Origin: Methylobacterium currus
Lineage (GTDB): Bacteria > Pseudomonadota > Alphaproteobacteria > Rhizobiales > Beijerinckiaceae
NCBI RefSeq assembly: GCF_003058325.1
Contig: NZ_CP028843.1
Span: forward strand, 4,027,501-4,091,500
DNA: 64,000 nt
Direction: 5' to 3'
The notes under the pieces are model-generated. The model saw only the letters and a list, made by a program, of their open reading frames with translations, was not told the DNA's origin and did not search any database. Of the stretch, positions 44,327 to 53,612 are shown one piece after another; positions within the stretch are counted from its first letter, which is position 1, and each line of letters begins with the position of its first letter. Position numbers and translations under genes: made by a program.

Positions 44327-45121
44327 TCAGAGGGCGCCCGCCGCCACCACGCTGCGCGCCAGCCGCAAGGGTTCCGGTTTCAGGGCCATCGGTCCGTCGA
44401 AGGGCCTCTCGTGCAGGGCGATCACGCCCAAGGTGGTGACCATCGCGGCGGCGAAGAGCAGCAGGGTGACGGCCTGGGCGATCGGCCGCTCCCAGTGCAC
44501 CAGGCCGATCGAGACCATCGTCAAGCCCGCCAGCACCATCAGTGTCAGCCACTTCGTCTCGTCTTGCTCCGACGCGACCAGCGCGAGCCGCTCTCCGCGC
44601 GCCGAGCGCAGCCCCATCACCGCGGCCAGGAGCGCCGACTGCGCGGGCTGGCCCGCTTCCGCGCCGGTCCGCGGGTCGGCCGCTGCCTGGAGAAGGCGGG
44701 CCAGCGCCTCGCCGGCCTGCGGAACGCCGCGGCCGGTCTCGGCCATGGCCGGCCATTCGGCGTCGATCACCGCGTCCAGGTAGCCGGTGAGCGCCTTGCG
44801 CAGGTCGCTCATGTCCGGAGCCGCGGCATGGCTGAGATCGTAGACGGCCAGCGCGTGCGCACGCTCGGCCTGGACCACGCGCGAGGCCGCCCGCTGGCGC
44901 TCCCAGGCGTCGTTGGCGACGAACCCGGTCAGGAGCGCGAGCAGCACCGCGAGGACGCCGATATAGGTCGGCGCGATCCCGATGCCGATCCTGCCGATCC
45001 AGGGCCGGGTCCAGGGCAGGTTCGTCACGAGGCTGATGACCGCGCAGACCCCGAAGACGTAGGCCGCGAGCAGGGAGAACACCAGCCAGACTGGCAGGTC
45101 GAGCCAGAAACCGAGGATCAT
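44327..45121 (-). CDS. DUF4239 family membrane protein
   Basis: 264 residues. Two N-terminal helices (VWLVFSLLAAYVFGVCAVIS, YIGVLAVLLALLTGFVANDA), a central helical soluble part starting WERQRAASRVVQAERAHALA, and two C-terminal helices (LTLMVLAGLTMVSIGLVHWE, AVTLLLFAAAMVTTLGVIAL). This is the layout of DUF4239 (bestrophin-like) proteins. Function unknown. AGGTGCTCCC precedes the ATG at 45121; a longer in-frame start is not supported. Convergent with the autotransporter. Confidence 0.75.
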   Translation of the reverse strand: MILGFWLDLPVWLVFSLLAAYVFGVCAVISLVTNLPWTRPWIGRIGIGIAPTYIGVLAVLLALLTGFVANDAWERQRAASRVVQAERAHALAVYDLSHAAAPDMSDLRKALTGYLDAVIDAEWPAMAETGRGVPQAGEALARLLQAAADPRTGAEAGQPAQSALLAAVMGLRSARGERLALVASEQDETKWLTLMVLAGLTMVSIGLVHWERPIAQAVTLLLFAAAMVTTLGVIALHERPFDGPMALKPEPLRLARSVVAAGAL

Positions 45122-45448
45122 GGGAGCACCTGGGACGCGATCGTGCCGGGACGTTAGCCAGGCAAACCCTCCGGATCGGTGAATCGGAATGCACGGAACC
45201 GTGTCGAGCGACCCCCGCGGAGCCCGCGCGACCGGCCCGACGCCGTCGATTCCGCAGCGTGCCTGCCGGCATCGGTGTTCCGGCAGATTTTCGCGAATGC
45301 TGGAGGCAGAGCGAGGACGATTCGTCCGCGGGAGAGCCGACGTCGATCGCGAATGATGCACGCATTCCCAAGCGACGTCCGGCTAACGTGTCGCTCTTGA
45401 ACGACCGCAAAGGCATAGCCTGTCAATTTGTGCTTGCGCCAGACAGTC
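45122..45448. other. Intergenic region, no gene
   Basis: 327 bases upstream of the DUF4239 gene. Moderately GC-rich, no credible ORF and no obvious repeat. It ends at the decayed adaptor fragment. Confidence 0.45.
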
Positions 45449-45558
45449 GGTGTCGACGACCATCTATCGTCGGGAAGCGCTGGCCGGCGTGGCGGACCCA
45501 CGATCGCCTCGGCGAGATGGTGCAGGTCACCTCGCCGCACGGATGGGCCGCCCGATGA
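45449..45558 (+). pseudogene. Decayed N-terminus of a second NHLM HlyD adaptor
   Basis: One frame reads STTIYRREALAGVADP; another, one base off, reads HDRLGEMVQVTSPHGWAA and then a stop. Together they align residue for residue with the start of the intact adaptor at 24496 (ALYRKEALDHLAGPDRLDEM, VRVTSPHGWAAL). So a second NHLM export locus once existed here, or a fragment was copied. No other exporter sequence follows. Confidence 0.8.
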
Positions 45559-45582
45559 TCCCGATCCAGATTACTCCCGCCT

Positions 45583-45738
45583 CATGTTCCGTTGCGCATC
45601 GCCCGGTGTCGAGGGGCAACGCGAGCACGCGCTCACCGCCGGTCTCGACGAGGTCGGCGAGCGCGGCAGGGTCGCGCGCCGTTGCGCAGAGCCGCTCACC
45701 CGGCGTGACGAGCCCGTGACGAACCAGGTCCTATCCAT
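45583..45738 (-). pseudogene. Short-chain dehydrogenase N-terminal remnant
   Basis: From ATG 45738 on the minus strand: MDRTWFVTGSSRR (cofactor TGxx motif), then in another frame GERLCATARDPAALADLVET, GGERVLALPLDTGR. This is the beginning of an SDR protein missing about 15-20 residues and shifted in phase; the catalytic Ser-Tyr-Lys part is absent. Confidence 0.7.
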
Positions 45739-45933
45739 CTCCACCACCGCTTGGTCATGCCTCGACGAGGCCGAGATCGATGGCCGAACGACCGCCCTCA
45801 AGCGTCACGGGACGAAGCTCTCCATTGTCGAAAGCGGAATAAAAGGCGGGATCCCCGTCCATTATCATCCTGGCCGAGACGTGGTCGGTGGCGCATCCGC
45901 GCGACGACATCCCGACTTCGCAGGAGGTGGATC

Positions 45934-46638
45934 ATGAGCACGATCTCGCTCGCCGCCGGTTCAAGCCACCCTTTCGTTCACCGACTGAGAGAGGTCGCGG
46001 CAAACACGCCAGCCGCTTACTGGCGGACGGGTGGGCTGTGGCAGGGAGTGCGGAGCCCTGCCGCGACGACGGCGGTTCTATACCTCCCGACCGTCGCGGG
46101 AAGCTTCGTCTCGGCGGCCGGTGCAGCGACACTGGGCTACCAGGACTGGGGTCAGCTCGCGTTCGGCGCCGGCCTGTTCTCCTGGCTCGCCATGGAATCG
46201 GTATTGCTTCACCGCCTGCTGACGGGGGCCGAGACGCCCGTCGCGCTGCGGCCAACCCTGGGCATCCAGTTGGCCCCCGCGCCGGTCGGGGCAATGGCGG
46301 ACCTCTCGGTCGGCAGTGGGGCGCCGGACCTCCTCGTGCACGCCCTGATCGGCTACGGCCTGCTCCAGGTTCTGGTCCTGGTCCGGCTCTCATCCTGGAT
46401 CACGAAGGCGGGCGCCGTGCCGGGACTGTGGGCGTTCAGCTTCGGGGCGACGGCCATAGCCACGGCCCCGGTTCGCCTGGTCGCCCACGGCGATGCCGGC
46501 GCGCTCGCCGTCCTCGCCCCGGCGTTGTTCGTCGCCGCGAACGGCCTCGTTCTTGGTCTCGCGATCATGACCGCCGCATTCCTCGCGCAGGGCAGGATGT
46601 TTGCGGCACCGGCGGCAGCCAGCCAGTTGCGGACGTGA
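45934..46638 (+). CDS. TDT-family (TehA-like) transporter, N-terminally truncated
   Basis: 234 residues corresponding to the C-terminal two thirds of a tellurite-resistance/dicarboxylate transporter: AYWRTGGLWQGVRSPAATTA, LGYQDWGQLAFGAGLFSWLA, VALRPTLGIQLAPAPVGAMA, GLWAFSFGATAIATAPVRLV. Intact relatives are about 320-330 residues with ten helices; here only about seven remain. The first 35 residues (SLAAGSSHPFVHRLREVAAN) are not membrane-like. A strong AGGAGG precedes the ATG, so a product may be made, but a functional channel is doubtful. Could be called a pseudogene. Confidence 0.7.
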   Translation: MSTISLAAGSSHPFVHRLREVAANTPAAYWRTGGLWQGVRSPAATTAVLYLPTVAGSFVSAAGAATLGYQDWGQLAFGAGLFSWLAMESVLLHRLLTGAETPVALRPTLGIQLAPAPVGAMADLSVGSGAPDLLVHALIGYGLLQVLVLVRLSSWITKAGAVPGLWAFSFGATAIATAPVRLVAHGDAGALAVLAPALFVAANGLVLGLAIMTAAFLAQGRMFAAPAAASQLRT

Positions 46639-47364
46639 TCGCAGCCGGTCGCGACGGAGCGTCTGTCCACGAGTACCTCTGACGGCCGTTCGTTGTTGAG
46701 GATCTTGTGGCCTCCCGGCTTGACCATTTCCTGCAGTGGTAGCTTGCGGCAGGAAAGCGGTCATTCCAGCGGCTATGGCTGAAGGTCCGAAAGTGGCGCA
46801 CTACTGAATAGGCGGCATGTAGGCTGATAGAACTGTCAAGATTTCGGTCATTGCCGTCCACATGTCCGCAAGCGGTGCATGATTCTGGTCCGCGGAGACA
46901 CCGTCATGCTGTTCCATTTGATTGCGGGCCTACCTCCAGTGCGGAAGGGGAGGGGCCTGGGCTGTCGGTTGAAGGCGGCGAGAGTGCAGCCGCCTTCATC
47001 GGCGCGCCATCGGGTCTGAGGCACCGGATCAGCCTCCGCGACCCTCATGCCGGCTTTCGCAGAAGCGAACCGCCATCCAAGTTTGGCTCAACGCTCCCTC
47101 AGCCGGTCCTCCGTGGGGCAGCCGGAGAGGCTGCGTCCGCCTTCCGGGAGGCGCAGCGCGCCTCACGCACGAGCTGGGCCCGCGGTTCCGTTGGGCCGTT
47201 CGTCGTGCGCGCCACGGCATTCAGGGTGTCCGGCCTGGCGGGACGACGCCCGGGACCGATCGGCGATGGCAGCCAGGCCCGGCTTGCGCCGATCGCGTCG
47301 GTGCGTGATCGTCGTCGTAAGCGATCCGGATGCGTGCTCGCCGCCGCACATCTCGCTCACCACC
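46639..47364. other. Long stretch with no recognisable gene
   Basis: 726 bases between the TehA remnant and the LysR gene. All open frames are short and unlike known proteins. A minus-strand stretch about 46810-46920 (NHAPLADMWTAMTEILTVLS) looks protein-like but has no family. Probably decayed accessory DNA. Confidence 0.45.
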
Positions 47365-48252
47365 TCACGACTGTTCGGCGATGGCCAGTTTGAGTTGATC
47401 GATGAAGGCGCGGACCAGCCGCTTCGGAGCACGCGACTTCTGATAGATTGCATAGGCATCGACACTGACGCTGGGTCGCAGCGGCCGGACTTCGATCTTG
47501 TACCGGCTGCCATGGATGCTCGTGAACGAGTCGACCAACGCGACTCCAAGCCCGGCCTCCGCGAGCAGGCAAGCCGTATACGAGTATTGAACCTCGATCG
47601 AGCCCTCTGAAGGAGGCTTGTTGAAAAACTCTCTCCGAAGAAGAGAGCCAAATCGGGTGTCCGTCTCGTAGCAGATGAGCGGGTACGCCCTGATCAGGTC
47701 CTCGGATATTTCGTGATTTGCTCCGATGGGATGCCCGGGCTGGAAGGCGCAGACCATCTGCCCGGTCCCGATCAGCTCGAATTCCAGGCCGGGCCGCACA
47801 TAGGGCTCGAGTGAAACCCCGAGATCGGCACGACCGCTCTCGACGCCGTCGATCACCCCCTCGGTGCGATGGACGTCGAACGTCACGCTGACATCCGGGC
47901 GCGTGCTCTTGAAGCTTCTCAGCGCCGAAGGAACGACGGCGTTCGCGATCGGAGGCGTCGCCAGCAGGCGCAAGGATCCGACACGAGTATCGCGGACATC
48001 GGCAAGTCTTTTGGAGAACGACAGCATCATCTTGAATATCGGCTCGCTGTCCCTGTAGATATCCATCGCCTCCTGCGTCGGAGCCAGCCGGTTGCCGCTC
48101 CGCTCGAAAAGCGTGAATCCGAGCTGGCTCTCCATGTGCTTGATCGCATTGCTGACCGTTGGCTGGGATAATCCAAGACTTTGCGCAACGGATACAGTCG
48201 TCTGACACTGTATCAACTCACGAAAAATTTGGAGCTGTCGCAGATTGAGCAT
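47365..48252 (-). CDS. LysR-family regulator of the hydantoin/carbamoyl operon
   Basis: 295 residues, complete. HTH: MLNLRQLQIFRELIQCQTTV, AQSLGLSQPTVSNAIKHMES. Effector domain: LLATPPIANAVVPSALRSFK, SYTACLLAEAGLGVALVDSF, ending LVRAFIDQLKLAIAEQS. It is a paralogue of the IS-truncated LysR at 7905-8657 and holds the same position, divergent from a family 3 amino-acid binding protein. It very likely regulates the transporter and catabolic genes through the palindromes at 48283-48314. Confidence 0.92.
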   Translation of the reverse strand: MLNLRQLQIFRELIQCQTTVSVAQSLGLSQPTVSNAIKHMESQLGFTLFERSGNRLAPTQEAMDIYRDSEPIFKMMLSFSKRLADVRDTRVGSLRLLATPPIANAVVPSALRSFKSTRPDVSVTFDVHRTEGVIDGVESGRADLGVSLEPYVRPGLEFELIGTGQMVCAFQPGHPIGANHEISEDLIRAYPLICYETDTRFGSLLRREFFNKPPSEGSIEVQYSYTACLLAEAGLGVALVDSFTSIHGSRYKIEVRPLRPSVSVDAYAIYQKSRAPKRLVRAFIDQLKLAIAEQS

Positions 48253-48282
48253 TTTATTGGCACGTGCCTCAAATTTATCCGA

Positions 48283-48314
48283 CTATAGCCAAGGGCTATA
48301 GAAACGCAAGTTTC
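48283..48314. promoter_or_regulatory. LysR-type operator palindromes
   Basis: CTATAGCC-AAG-GGCTATAG (48283-48301) is a perfect 8+8 inverted repeat with T-N11-A spacing features. It is immediately followed by GAAAC-GCAA-GTTTC (48301-48314). Both lie in the divergent LysR/binding-protein gap, the classical place for LysR recognition and activation sites. Confidence 0.6.
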
Positions 48315-48385
48315 TTTATAGTGAGGCGGTTGCACGAACTCGGGTCGCGGCTCAATCATCGTGAGAGACAGCACGGAGAGTTGCG

Positions 48386-49219
48386 ATGAGAAGCATGCTG
48401 GCGGCCGCCGGTTTCGCGATGCTGGCCGCTCAGGCTGCGGTGGCCCAGACCCCTCTGAGAACGGCCGTCGACGGGACGTTCGCGCCGCATGCGATGCCGA
48501 AGCTGTCGGGCGGGATCGAGGGCTTCAACGTCGATCTGGCGGAGGCCCTGGGCAAGAAGCTGGGACGGCCGGTCACGGTCGACACCGCCCAGTTTTCCGG
48601 TCTCATCCCGGCGCTCCAGGCCGGGACCTACGACTTTCTCGTCGCCCCCGTCACGGTGAACAAGGAACGTGCCGAGAATCTCCTGTTCACCGAAGGCTAC
48701 CTGAACAGCGATTTCCAGTTCGTGACGAAGAAGGGCGCGCCCCTGATCACGAAGCTCGAGGACCTTCGCGGCAAGGTCGTCGCGGTGAACAAGGGATCGT
48801 CGTACGATAGCTGGGCCCGCGAGATGGCCGACAAGATCGGCTGGAAGGTCGAATCGTACGGAACCCAGACGGATGCCGTCCAGGCCGTGCTGGCGAACCG
48901 GGCATTCGCCAACGTCGCCGGCAGCACCGTCCTGCAATGGGCCGCGAAGAACAACCCTCAGATCCAGCTCTCGTTGCTTCATTCGACCGGTTTCGTCTGG
49001 GCGATCGCCTTGCGGAAGGACGCAGTCGCACTTCGCAAGGATCTCGACCAGGCCATCGAGTGCCTGAAGGCGGACGGCACCATCGCGGCGCTTCACGAGA
49101 AGTGGTTCGGCGTCAAGCCTGCGGCGGGCGCGGTGTCCGTCACGGTCGACACGGGCTACGGCGTTCCGGGCATGCCGAACTACGATCCGACTCCCCACGC
49201 TGCGGCGTGCCGAGGCTGA
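48386..49219 (+). CDS. Amino acid ABC transporter substrate-binding protein
   Basis: 277 residues. Signal peptide MRSMLAAAGFAMLAAQAAVA, then family 3 blocks GGIEGFNVDLAEALGKKLGR, YDFLVAPVTVNKERAENLLF and ALHEKWFGVK. GGAGA lies before the ATG. First gene of a rightward operon that continues through ATPase, two permeases and the hydantoin enzymes. Ligand probably a hydantoin, N-carbamoyl amino acid or the amino acid itself (inference from context). Confidence 0.91.
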   Translation: MRSMLAAAGFAMLAAQAAVAQTPLRTAVDGTFAPHAMPKLSGGIEGFNVDLAEALGKKLGRPVTVDTAQFSGLIPALQAGTYDFLVAPVTVNKERAENLLFTEGYLNSDFQFVTKKGAPLITKLEDLRGKVVAVNKGSSYDSWAREMADKIGWKVESYGTQTDAVQAVLANRAFANVAGSTVLQWAAKNNPQIQLSLLHSTGFVWAIALRKDAVALRKDLDQAIECLKADGTIAALHEKWFGVKPAAGAVSVTVDTGYGVPGMPNYDPTPHAAACRG

Positions 49220-49220
49220 C

Positions 49221-50018
49221 ATGCCGAGCGTCGAGCTGTTCCGTCCGATCCGCGATCCCGGTACTGCAGCCGAGCTTTCGCGCGTCGAGCCTCTCCTGCA
49301 GATTCGCGACGTGTCGAAGAAGTTCGGGAGCCTCGAGGTTCTCAGGAGCATCAATGTCGACGTGTCTCCGGGCGAGCTCGTTTTCTTGATCGGCCCGTCC
49401 GGCTCCGGCAAGAGCACGCTGCTGCGCTGCTGCAATCGCCTCGAGGAGGCGACGAGCGGCTCGATCCGGTTCGACGGGGCGGAGGTGCTGGACCGCACGC
49501 TCGACGTGAACGCCCTGAGGCGGCGCATCGGGATGGTGTTCCAGTCCTTCAATCTCTACCCCCACATGACCGCGCTTTCGAACGTGACGCTCGCCCTGCG
49601 CAAGGTGCTGGGAAAGTCGCGGCTGGAATCGAAGGCGATCGCGATGGCGGCGCTCGAGCGGGTGGGTCTGGCGCACAAGGCTGACGCCTATCCCGCCGAG
49701 CTCTCCGGCGGGCAGCAGCAGCGCGTCGCGATCGCGCGGGGGTTGGCGCTGGAGCCGAAGATGATGCTCTTCGACGAGCCGACCTCCGCGCTCGATCCGG
49801 AGCTGGTGGGCAGCGTGCTGGCGACGATGCGCAGCATGCGGGAAGCGGGAATGACCATGCTGGTCGTGAGCCACGAGATGCGGTTCGCCCGGGAGGCGGC
49901 CGATCGGGTGGTCTTCATGGAGGGCGGGGTCGTCGTCGAGCAGGGTCCTCCGGCGCAGATCTTCGGGCCGGACGCCCAGCCGCGGACGCGCGCGTTCGTC
50001 TCGAACGAAGATCGCTGA
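49221..50018 (+). CDS. Amino acid ABC transporter ATP-binding protein
   Basis: 265 residues. The first 30 residues are an extra polar lead (MPSVELFRPIRDPGTAAELS), so a later start is possible. Walker A GPSGSGKST, Q-loop MVFQSFNLYPHMTALSN, signature [14 protein letters not shown], Walker [15 protein letters not shown]. Begins 1 base after the binding-protein stop. It pairs with the two permeases that follow. Confidence 0.93.
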   Translation: MPSVELFRPIRDPGTAAELSRVEPLLQIRDVSKKFGSLEVLRSINVDVSPGELVFLIGPSGSGKSTLLRCCNRLEEATSGSIRFDGAEVLDRTLDVNALRRRIGMVFQSFNLYPHMTALSNVTLALRKVLGKSRLESKAIAMAALERVGLAHKADAYPAELSGGQQQRVAIARGLALEPKMMLFDEPTSALDPELVGSVLATMRSMREAGMTMLVVSHEMRFAREAADRVVFMEGGVVVEQGPPAQIFGPDAQPRTRAFVSNEDR

Positions 50019-50028
50019 AAGATCGCCG

Positions 50029-50703
50029 ATGGATCATTTCATCGACACCTTCTTCAACCCCCAGCAGATCCTGGCGACGTGGCCTGCGGTTCTCATGGGC
50101 GCGGTGGTCACGCTGGAGATCGCGGCGCTCGTCGTCCTCACGGGGATCACCGCGGGGATCGGGCTCGCGGTCCTCCGCTGGATCTTCGGCCGGTGGCTGA
50201 AATGGCCGCTGCTGTTCTTCGTTGACATCGCCCGGGCCGTGCCGCCCCTCGTCCTCGTCCTGCTGGTCTATTTCGGCCTGCCGAGTGTCGGCATCGACAT
50301 ACCGGGCTTCGCCGTCATTTGGCTCGTGCTGTCCGCGGTGCTGGCAGCCTTCGTCGAGGAGATCGTCTGGGCCGGCCTCATCTCCGTCAAGAAGGGACAA
50401 CGCGAGGCCGCCCGATCAACCGGGCTGACTGAAATCCAGGCTCTGGTCTACGTGGTCCTGCCCCAGGCCTTGCGCCTCGCCATTCCGCCGCTGACCAACA
50501 GAACCATATCGATCACCAAGAACACCGCACTCGGAACCGTCATCGGCGTACCCGAGATCATCAATCAGGCCACGACGGCCGTCTCGTTCTCGGGGAACGC
50601 GACGCCGCTTATGATGGGCGCCTTCGCTTATCTTGTCCTCTTCATCCCGATCATCGGCTTCGGCCGGTGGGTCGAGGGGCGGTTCGCCTGGAGGCGTCAC
50701 TGA
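50029..50703 (+). CDS. Amino acid ABC transporter permease, subunit 1
   Basis: 224 residues, about five helices. BPD_transp_1/HEQRo-type: ATWPAVLMGAVVTLEIAALV, LVYFGLPSVGIDIPGFAV, and the coupling loop GLISVKKGQREAARSTGLTE. Its stop overlaps the next start (TGATG). Forms a heterodimer with the next gene's product. Confidence 0.92.
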   Translation: MDHFIDTFFNPQQILATWPAVLMGAVVTLEIAALVVLTGITAGIGLAVLRWIFGRWLKWPLLFFVDIARAVPPLVLVLLVYFGLPSVGIDIPGFAVIWLVLSAVLAAFVEEIVWAGLISVKKGQREAARSTGLTEIQALVYVVLPQALRLAIPPLTNRTISITKNTALGTVIGVPEIINQATTAVSFSGNATPLMMGAFAYLVLFIPIIGFGRWVEGRFAWRRH

Positions 50704-51368
50704 TGGACATCCTCTCGCAGCAATTCTTCAACCTCGACATCATGTCGAAGGCCCTGCCCCTGATCCTGGAGGGCTTGAAGACTACGCTGCTGATCTGCGT
50801 GCTGGTCATCCCGCTCGGGATCCTGGGCGGGATCCTGGTCGCGGCCGGCAGCATGGCCAGGAGCGCCATCCTGCGCCGTGGGCTAGCGCTCCTCGTCGAC
50901 CTCATGCGTGCGCTTCCGCCCCTCGTTCTGCTGATCCTGATCTACTCCGGCTTGCCGTTCCTCGGGCTCCGGTTGTCACCCCTGGTTGCCGTCTCGATCG
51001 CGTTCTTCCTCAACAATGCCGCGTATTACGGCGAGGTCATCAGGGCCGGGATCGAGAGCGTCCCCAACGCGCAGTGGGAGGCGGCGAGATCGACCGGGCT
51101 TCGCGCCGATCAGACGTTCGCTTGGGTCGTTCTTCCGCAGGCGTTGAGAAACGTCCTGCCGGACTTGATCTCCAACACGGTCGAGGTCGTGAAGTTGACA
51201 TCGCTCGCGAGCGTTGTTTCCTTGCAGGAAACGCTCTACTCGGCCGACATGGCGAGATCCCTGACGTTCAACAATTCTCCCCTCGTCCTGGCCGCCATCA
51301 TTTACTTCGTCATGCTGTGGCCGGTCGTGCGGATCGTGAGCCGTCTGGAGAATGCGTCGGCAAGATGA
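50703..51368 (+). CDS. Amino acid ABC transporter permease, subunit 2
   Basis: 221 residues, about five helices. LEGLKTTLLICVLVIPLGIL, LRLSPLVAVSIAFFLNNAAY and the coupling loop RAGIESVPNAQWEAARSTGL. The start at 50703 overlaps the previous stop. Equivalent in length and layout to subunit 1. The first module at 9-12 kb has only one permease but two binding proteins. Confidence 0.92.
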   Translation: MDILSQQFFNLDIMSKALPLILEGLKTTLLICVLVIPLGILGGILVAAGSMARSAILRRGLALLVDLMRALPPLVLLILIYSGLPFLGLRLSPLVAVSIAFFLNNAAYYGEVIRAGIESVPNAQWEAARSTGLRADQTFAWVVLPQALRNVLPDLISNTVEVVKLTSLASVVSLQETLYSADMARSLTFNNSPLVLAAIIYFVMLWPVVRIVSRLENASAR

Positions 51369-51574
51369 CCGTCGCAATCCACGCGCGGCCTGCCGGTTTC
51401 GAGAGGCGCAGGCGAGCGGCGCCGGTGAAGGAAGGCCGGGAGGCGGCGTCATCGGCCGCGAACACGCCCTGTCCGCGCAGCCATCCTTCGTCGGCGCGGT
51501 CACGGCCGAGACGTCGACTTCGCGCCGTTCGCAACGATGGGTCGGAGCGCTCCGGCCGCAACCTGGAATTCGTG

Positions 51575-52888
51575 ATGCTACCCACCCGATCATCGATTCC
51601 CCGGGCTGCCCCTGCCGAATCGGACCTCATCGCTGCGGTCCAGGCGCAGAGAGGGCTCGTCGGAGATTTCTTCAAGGCCCTCGCCTTGGCCACCAACGGC
51701 AATCCCGGGATCACGCGCGACACGTACGGTCCCGGCGAGGACTTCGCCCATCGCCTGCTGGCCGAGCATGGTCGTGCCCGTGGCCTCCTGGTGGAGCGGG
51801 ACGCCGCCGCGAACACCTACGTCACGCTGCCGGGTCGCGACCGAACGGCACCGCGCCTGGTGATCGGCTCCCATCTCGACAGCGTCCCGCACGGCGGGAA
51901 CTACGACGGGGCTGCCGGGGTCGTGGCGGGTCTCGTCGCCATCGAAGCCTTGTGCCGGCTGGGCGTCACGCCGCGCTGCGACGTCACCGTGATGGGCATC
52001 CGGGCGGAAGAGAGCGTCTGGTTCCAGGTCTCCTACATCGGCAGCCGCTCGGCCCTCGGCACGCTTCCGGCCGCAGCGCTCGAGGCGCGGCGCATCGACG
52101 GCGACCGGACCCTCGCCGCTCACATCGCGGAGGCGGGAGGCGATCCGGAGGCGATCCGAGCCGGTGCACGCCATCTCGATCCCGCAACCCTCCGGGCCTT
52201 CCTCGAGGTCCATATCGAGCAGGCCGCCACCCTGGTCGAATCCGGTGTTCCGGTCGCCGTCTGCACCGGCGTGCCGGGCAACGTCCGCTACCCCGACGCG
52301 CGCGTCGTGGGCCGCCACGATCACGTCGGTACGCCCCGCCGCTTCAGGCGCGATGCGTCCATGGCGGCCGTCGACCTCGCCGCGGCGCTCGACGACCTTT
52401 GGGCGCGCGAGGAGGCAGCCGGCATCCCGATGGCGATCACCTTCGGTCGCTTTCACACCGACCCGACCATGCACGGGCTCACCACCGTGCCCGGCAGCTT
52501 CTGCTTCAGCCTCGACATGCGCGCATACGATCCCGGAATCCTCGCGCGGCTCGAGGCGGCCATGCTGGCCCGGATCGGCGAGATCGAGGCGCGTCGGACC
52601 GTGCGCTTCGAACTGGGGACGCGGGCGAGCGCGGCCGTCGGAGCGGTCGATCCCGCCATCTCCTCGGCCCTCGCGGCCGGTGCCGAGCGCCTCGGGATCC
52701 GCACGATACCCCTCGGCAGCCCGGCATCGCACGATGCCGCGGCCTTCGCGGCGGCCGGCGTCCCGATCGCAATGCTGTTCGTGCGCAACGAGCACGGCAG
52801 CCACAATCCGAACGAGGCCATGGAGACCGACGACTTCCTCGCGGCCTGCACGATCCTCGCGGACTGGGTGTCCCGCGAGATCGGCTGA
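51575..52888 (+). CDS. M20-family N-carbamoyl-L-amino acid / allantoate amidohydrolase
   Basis: 437 residues. Dizinc peptidase-fold amidase that releases NH3 and CO2 from an N-carbamoyl group. Metal and catalytic motifs: GSHLDSVPHGGNYDGAAGVV (His, Asp), MGIRAEESVWFQ (Glu pair), LEVHIEQAATLVESGVPVAV (His), and the terminal NEHGSHNPNEAME (His). The start at 51575 gives a normal N-terminus; an ATG at 51365 overlapping the permease stop would add 70 Arg-rich residues and is less likely. With the hydantoinase and racemase it forms a standard hydantoin-to-L-amino-acid route. Confidence 0.9.
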   Translation: MLPTRSSIPRAAPAESDLIAAVQAQRGLVGDFFKALALATNGNPGITRDTYGPGEDFAHRLLAEHGRARGLLVERDAAANTYVTLPGRDRTAPRLVIGSHLDSVPHGGNYDGAAGVVAGLVAIEALCRLGVTPRCDVTVMGIRAEESVWFQVSYIGSRSALGTLPAAALEARRIDGDRTLAAHIAEAGGDPEAIRAGARHLDPATLRAFLEVHIEQAATLVESGVPVAVCTGVPGNVRYPDARVVGRHDHVGTPRRFRRDASMAAVDLAAALDDLWAREEAAGIPMAITFGRFHTDPTMHGLTTVPGSFCFSLDMRAYDPGILARLEAAMLARIGEIEARRTVRFELGTRASAAVGAVDPAISSALAAGAERLGIRTIPLGSPASHDAAAFAAAGVPIAMLFVRNEHGSHNPNEAMETDDFLAACTILADWVSREIG

Positions 52889-52936
52889 TTGCCCGCTTCC
52901 TCCATCCCTGAACGCATTTCACTCAAGGGAGTGACG

Positions 52937-53596
52937 ATGTCCAGCCGTCGCAGGATCCTGGTGATCAACCCGAATTCCAACGAGGTCGTGACCGAGGGGC
53001 TCCGTCAGGCCCTGCTGCCGCTGTCCTTCGCGGAAGGACCGGAGATCGTGTGCGAGAGCCTCCCGGAGGGCCCGCCCGGAATCGAGACGCAAGCGCATGT
53101 CGACGGCGTCGCACTGCCGTTACGCCGCCGGATCGAGGCCGCCACCGACGCCGATGCCTTCGTGATCGCGTGCTACTCCGATCCCGGATTGCATGTGGCG
53201 CGCGAGGGAACGGCCAAGCCCGTCTTCGGCATCGCCGAATGCGGCGTGCTGACCGCCTTGACCCGCGCCGATCGGTTCGGCGTGATCGCGATCAAGTCGG
53301 CCTCGATCCCGCGCCACATCCGCTACTTGCGCCAGATGGGTCTGCTCGAACGCCTGGCCGGAGAACGTCCGCTCGAGATGTCGGTCGCGGAGAGCGCGTC
53401 CGGCGAGGGGACGCTGGCTCGGATGATCGAGGTCGGCGCCCAGCTGAAGGCGCTCGATGGCGCTGGCGTCATCGTCATGGGGTGCGCCGGAATGGCCCGC
53501 CACCGCCGTCCGCTGGAGGACGCGCTCGGCGTGCCGGTGATCGACCCGACCCAGGCCGCCGTCGCCATGGCCGTCGGTACCGTGTCGGTCTCCTGA
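52937..53596 (+). CDS. Asp/Glu/hydantoin racemase family protein
   Basis: 219 residues. Family motif RILVINPNSNEVVTEGL at the start. The two catalytic cysteines are in DAFVIACYSDPGLHVAREG and VIVMGCAGMARHRRPLED. It interconverts the two enantiomers of 5-substituted hydantoins, feeding a stereoselective carbamoylase. The ATG at 52937 follows AAGGGAGTGACG. Lies between carbamoylase and hydantoinase in one direction with short gaps. Confidence 0.92.
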   Translation: MSSRRRILVINPNSNEVVTEGLRQALLPLSFAEGPEIVCESLPEGPPGIETQAHVDGVALPLRRRIEAATDADAFVIACYSDPGLHVAREGTAKPVFGIAECGVLTALTRADRFGVIAIKSASIPRHIRYLRQMGLLERLAGERPLEMSVAESASGEGTLARMIEVGAQLKALDGAGVIVMGCAGMARHRRPLEDALGVPVIDPTQAAVAMAVGTVSVS

Positions 53597-53612
53597 CGAG
53601 GGGGGAACAACG

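Noticed and set aside
37350..45416. Antisense open frames of 1193 and 1485 codons opposite the autotransporter
   Set aside because: Produced by the very high GC and Gly/Ala repeat codons of the real gene; low-complexity Arg/Ala/Asp products without domains, starts or ribosome sites.
46639..47364. Several overlapping open frames of 60-180 codons
   Set aside because: None has a ribosome site, recognisable domain or sensible composition; treated as non-coding.
50633..51574. Long N-terminal extension of the M20 amidohydrolase
   Set aside because: The sequence overlaps the permease gene and is Arg/Pro-rich; the family N-terminus fits a start at 51575.
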